64,000 nt of DNA from Chloroflexota bacterium (GTDB lineage: Bacteria > Chloroflexota > Anaerolineae > Anaerolineales > UBA11579): NCBI GenBank assembly GCA_013112575.1, contig JABFGG010000001.1:186001-250000 (forward strand), given 5' to 3'. A program made the position numbers and the translations under genes. The notes below the pieces were generated by a model, which was not told the DNA's origin, made no database searches, and worked only from the letters and a program-made list of their open reading frames with translations. Below, in pieces: positions 60,947-64,000 of the stretch; within the stretch, counting starts at the first letter, position 1; each line of letters opens with the position of its first letter.

Positions 60947-61930
60947 ATGGTCTCTATAAGTTTGAGGACTATTTTGGTTGGGATGGGGTTGACTCTAACT
61001 GCATGCACAGTAAATGCATCAACCCCAGCAAGTACGCTGGAGAGCAATTTTCAACCCAGCACGGATGAAATTGTGACTTCTACCACAACGTTGATGCCAA
61101 CACACACTATTACATCTACCCCAACAGTTGTAACGAGTACCCCAGATGCTAGTCTAGTGACAGCCATACCTACAATCCCACCTACCCAACATCAGGAGTA
61201 CATACTCGATTTGATTGCCACCAATGATGAATGCTATTTGCCTTGTTGGTGGGGTATACAGCCCGGCATTACGCAATGGAATGGTCTTAGAGATGTTTTG
61301 GGCCCCCTAGGATGGTTACAAAGTCTTGATGTAATCAATGATGGAAGGTATGAAATTATAGAAACGGTCAACCAAGACAACTTCCCAAACCTAGGGCTTT
61401 CATTTTATTCATTGGGGCAGGATACCATTCAATATGTAAGAATAGGGGCCGAAATGGCCTATCCTCCTGAAAGCCAATTCTATTATGAAGAATTTGAGAA
61501 GGCCTGGTCACGGTATTCTTTGGCTGCAATACTTACAGAGTATGGTAAGCCTAACAAGGTATCAGTTTATTTACAGCCAGGTATCATTGAACAGGGTGGT
61601 AGTTGGGAATATCAAATATATTTGATATATGAAGATCGAGGTATTTTTACACGCTACACATTCGAGAATAGCATAAGTTATGATCCGAGTGCCGACGAGT
61701 ATAGAGTATGCCCTCACAATGAAGATTTAACCTCAGTAGGACTGTACCTGAAGCCTCCTGCTGATTCAACCTCTTTTTCAGAAGTAATGGAATACATCGG
61801 GAGATCTTACCTTGGAGATACAAAATTGCTTGAAGATATCTCCGATCTGAGCGTGGAAGAATTCCATGCTTTATTTGCTGGGCAAAGCGTTGACAATTGC
61901 CTGGTTTCAGATGGATCAAATTGGCCGTAA
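60947..61930 (+). CDS. Lipoprotein, candidate immunity protein for orphan tip 2 (CxxPCW family)
   Basis: 327 residues from ATG 60947 (eight nt after GGAG; GTG 60944 is the other option). MVSISLRTILVGMGLTLTAC is the lipoprotein signal (Cys20); a Thr/Ser/Pro linker of ~60 residues is followed by NDECYLPCWWGIQPGITQWNGLRDVLG, the motif shared with the other immunity candidates. Unlike its relative at 58782 it has its own ribosome site, so it is likely translated independently of the tip. Confidence 0.68.
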   Translation: MVSISLRTILVGMGLTLTACTVNASTPASTLESNFQPSTDEIVTSTTTLMPTHTITSTPTVVTSTPDASLVTAIPTIPPTQHQEYILDLIATNDECYLPCWWGIQPGITQWNGLRDVLGPLGWLQSLDVINDGRYEIIETVNQDNFPNLGLSFYSLGQDTIQYVRIGAEMAYPPESQFYYEEFEKAWSRYSLAAILTEYGKPNKVSVYLQPGIIEQGGSWEYQIYLIYEDRGIFTRYTFENSISYDPSADEYRVCPHNEDLTSVGLYLKPPADSTSFSEVMEYIGRSYLGDTKLLEDISDLSVEEFHALFAGQSVDNCLVSDGSNWP

Positions 61931-62040
61931 GGTTCGTGACCATTTATCTTGGATAAGTCAGCCTATGTTGCTAGAAGGTAATTCGCCCTGATCCTAATGG
62001 CCACTTCTAGTATCTACATAAAATCGATACTCTAATCTTC

Positions 62041-62460
62041 AACACAGACCTCGCGCAGGTCTCAGCGATGGCAACAGCAGTTTTCTGTATGGGCGCGGCC
62101 GCATTGGTGAATGCAACAGCGATGAAGAACAATGGCTCTACCACCACACCGATGCCTTAGGCTCCGTGCGCCAATTGGGCGATGCCAGCCAGGAGATCAT
62201 CTTCTACCAGAGCTACGATCCTTATGGCAATGTGTTGAACACCGTCACGGCTGGGCCGGAGAGCAACTACGGCTTCACCGGTGAGTGGACCGATGGGAAT
62301 GACCTTGTGCACTTGCGGGCACGCTACTACACGCCTAAGTTAGGACTGTTACTCACAAAGGATATTTGGGATGGCAATGCTCTCGATCCAATCTCCTTTA
62401 ATTCTTGGAAATACGGATTTGCTAATCCCATCCGTTATACTGATCCATCGGGATGGATTC
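62041..62460 (+). repeat. RHS-core repeat, orphan copy 3
   Basis: Homology starts in CCTCGCGCAGGTCTCAGCGATGG, which carries a one-nt deletion relative to the CACACAGGTGCTCAGCGATGG of the giant gene. It continues to YTDPSGW. The frame is thus broken at its upstream edge. Confidence 0.75.
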
Positions 62461-63236
62461 CAGAGGACAAAGCACTAGCAGCTCAAACAATTAGAGAGAA
62501 TCTTTACCAAAACTTTAACGTTCTTGTTGTTCAAGACTGGGGCTTTGTGCATGAATTGAAAATTGAGAACAACGAGGTCTACCGCGAAGCATTGCGGGCC
62601 AATCCGCAATTATCTGATTGTGACTGGTATGAGGGCGCTTGGTCTATGCTTGAATTGAGAACAGTGAGAGATGTCGTTAGGGATCTAGCATCTGAAATGG
62701 GCAGTCCGGACAGCTTCCGCAAGGAATTAGGGGGCATCGTTCTGTCCCAGGAAGATATCCGAAGCGTTGGTCAAGCGAAGGCCCACAGAATCTGGTTTAC
62801 AAACAAGTCAAGGTCATTTGGTCGCTGGACAGTATTACATGAATTTGCACACGCTTGGGATGCCAATTATGGTTGGCGTCTGTCCTTAGGGTTGGAAGAA
62901 TTCACAGGGGGCCATACTGACTCTTTGCGAGGTAGTGGGTCGCCTCTCAGTTGTCAGGATAATAGAGACCCGGGTTGTAACAAAACAGGCTATGTTTACG
63001 GAGGTGTTCCACCTAAAGGAGCGGATCAGAACTTTACTCGAAAAGAAGATTTTGCTGAATCAGTTACGGCGTTCTTATATCCCTCGGAAGCATTGGCATT
63101 CATCAATGATCCAAATCACGGACTTGCTGGAGATCCTCGTTTTGAATGGGTAGATGCCAATGGCAATGTTACAAGCGATTTTTCATTAACGCCTAGAGGT
63201 ATTTTTATTGGCACTTTGTTCAATCTAGCGAAATGA
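62166..63236 (+). CDS. Orphan RHS tip 3 with HEFAH metallopeptidase-like toxin domain
   Basis: 356 residues from GTG 62166, the first start-type codon; the frame is open upstream to TAA 62019 (SDGNSSFLYGRGRIGECNSDEEQWLYHHTDALGS) but has no start or ribosome site. The core reads RQLGDASQEIIFYQSYDPYG and DIWDGNALDPISFNSWKYGFANPIRYTDPSGW. The toxin domain has RWTVLHEFAHAWDAN (His225-His229) and RKEDFAESVTAFLYP. Its motif spacing is close to that of tip 1, so they are relatives with different bodies. Confidence 0.73.
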   Translation: MRQLGDASQEIIFYQSYDPYGNVLNTVTAGPESNYGFTGEWTDGNDLVHLRARYYTPKLGLLLTKDIWDGNALDPISFNSWKYGFANPIRYTDPSGWIPEDKALAAQTIRENLYQNFNVLVVQDWGFVHELKIENNEVYREALRANPQLSDCDWYEGAWSMLELRTVRDVVRDLASEMGSPDSFRKELGGIVLSQEDIRSVGQAKAHRIWFTNKSRSFGRWTVLHEFAHAWDANYGWRLSLGLEEFTGGHTDSLRGSGSPLSCQDNRDPGCNKTGYVYGGVPPKGADQNFTRKEDFAESVTAFLYPSEALAFINDPNHGLAGDPRFEWVDANGNVTSDFSLTPRGIFIGTLFNLAK

Positions 63237-63904
63237 CAGAGGATAATCTCACAATGCTTTCTAAACACAATCTTCGGATAATTTTGTACTTATGCTGGCT
63301 AGGCGTACTTGTTGCATGTGCAACTAATGCAAATAAGCCTGTGAGATTTGGCGATGGTGGCCTTATATCATCAGAGCCGTGTGGTCCTCCTTGTTTTTGG
63401 TCAATAACTCTTGGAATGGTATACGAAGATGCCATCGTTGCGCTTGATTCAGTTCCTGGTGTTGATAGCTCCTTTTGCAAAGAGGTTTCAAATAATGAGA
63501 TTATTAGCTTTCAGTGCAAAGGATTAATGGTTAGCGCAACAAATGAAGATCCAACTCACCGTGAGGTAATTTTGATCCGATTTGAAATGCAGGAAACAGT
63601 GACTGTAGCGGAGGTTTTAGCAAAGCATGGCGTACCCGATTATGCTAGCATCGGAAGCAATTTGGATCCACATTTTCCTGTTATCAATATGTCACTCTTG
63701 TACAATGAATATTCGGCATACTTTGGGCTTGAAAGTCAAGATGCTCTCGAAACAGACTATTTATACGAACTCCATAGTGAGACATCTGTAAAAAGCGTGC
63801 AATACTTGACTGATGAGGTGTACAGTGAGGCTGCATCGCTAAGCGGCGTTGAGTGGATTGGGTATGGTTTATATGAATCCCAACCACTCAACTTTGAGGA
63901 ATAA
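63233..63904 (+). CDS. Lipoprotein, candidate immunity protein for orphan tip 3 (CxxPCW family)
   Basis: 223 residues from ATG 63233, which overlaps the tip stop codon by ATGA; ATG 63254 is a possible shorter start. The lipobox LVAC (Cys29, or Cys22 from the shorter start) is followed by EPCGPPCFWSITLGMVYEDAIVAL, the array motif. No further domain recognised. Overlap with the tip suggests translational coupling if the tip is ever expressed. Confidence 0.66.
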   Translation: MTEDNLTMLSKHNLRIILYLCWLGVLVACATNANKPVRFGDGGLISSEPCGPPCFWSITLGMVYEDAIVALDSVPGVDSSFCKEVSNNEIISFQCKGLMVSATNEDPTHREVILIRFEMQETVTVAEVLAKHGVPDYASIGSNLDPHFPVINMSLLYNEYSAYFGLESQDALETDYLYELHSETSVKSVQYLTDEVYSEAASLSGVEWIGYGLYESQPLNFEE

Positions 63905-64000
63905 TACCCTCATTCTGCCCAGTCATGGATATTTTACGAGCCGCGATGACTAGGTCGGGAATTCATAAGCCTCAATGAGGTGATGTGGTACATCACCCAG

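Overview
The window looks like chromosome from a member of the Chloroflexota, probably Anaerolineae-like. This is inferred from gene content: RHS/SBBP giant protein, many ABC-2 and MFS systems, FHA proteins, lipoproteins with Thr/Pro linkers and mid-range GC. No rRNA or other marker gene confirms it. Genes are dense and mostly conventional up to about 44 kb. From 44.6 kb to the end there is a polymorphic-toxin locus.

Layout. 0-6 kb: mostly minus-strand housekeeping genes, including an AhpD-like selenoprotein (517-819) whose in-frame TGA is followed by a SECIS-like hairpin. 5.7-6.1 kb: a gene-free segment packed with DnaA-box-like motifs, one of them a perfect TTATCCACA, and six GANTC sites; it is a candidate replication origin. 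6.2-14 kb: a plus-strand run (aldo/keto reductase, two SRPBCC-PDZ-DinB fusions, MFS, ArsR regulator, MFS) in which the ArsR gene and the reductase gene share a TTAGAT-N4-ATCTAA operator. 14-28 kb: FHA protein, transporters, an ECF sigma / anti-sigma / ABC-2 exporter operon, tRNA-Leu(CAA), YchF GTPase. 28-30 kb: a TetR-controlled operon with a second AhpD-like selenoprotein, again with a TGA at the second position of CxxC and a SECIS-like hairpin 11 nt downstream. 30-44 kb: a CcrM-like GANTC methylase, HigBA, M3 peptidase, deoxynucleoside kinase, ABC-2 exporter with YhfC-type protease, two parS sites (42.2 kb), stomatin-like protein and a GntR regulator.

44.6-64 kb: a secreted 3942-residue RHS protein (DUF7948, SBBP propeller, YD repeats, three jelly-roll domains, eleven ~82-residue Cys-pair repeats, RHS core, HExxH C-terminal domain) followed by three orphan RHS tips. 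Each orphan tip repeats the RHS-core DNA, carries a different HExxH metallopeptidase-like domain and is followed by a lipoprotein gene. Three of the four lipoproteins share a CxxPCW motif and are the natural immunity candidates. The orphan tips lack a start codon with a Shine-Dalgarno and have stops just upstream, so they look like silent cassettes that could be swapped onto the full-length gene by recombination.

Two independent selenoproteins, an origin-like region, two parS sites and a CcrM homologue suggest an origin-proximal part of a selenium-using chromosome.
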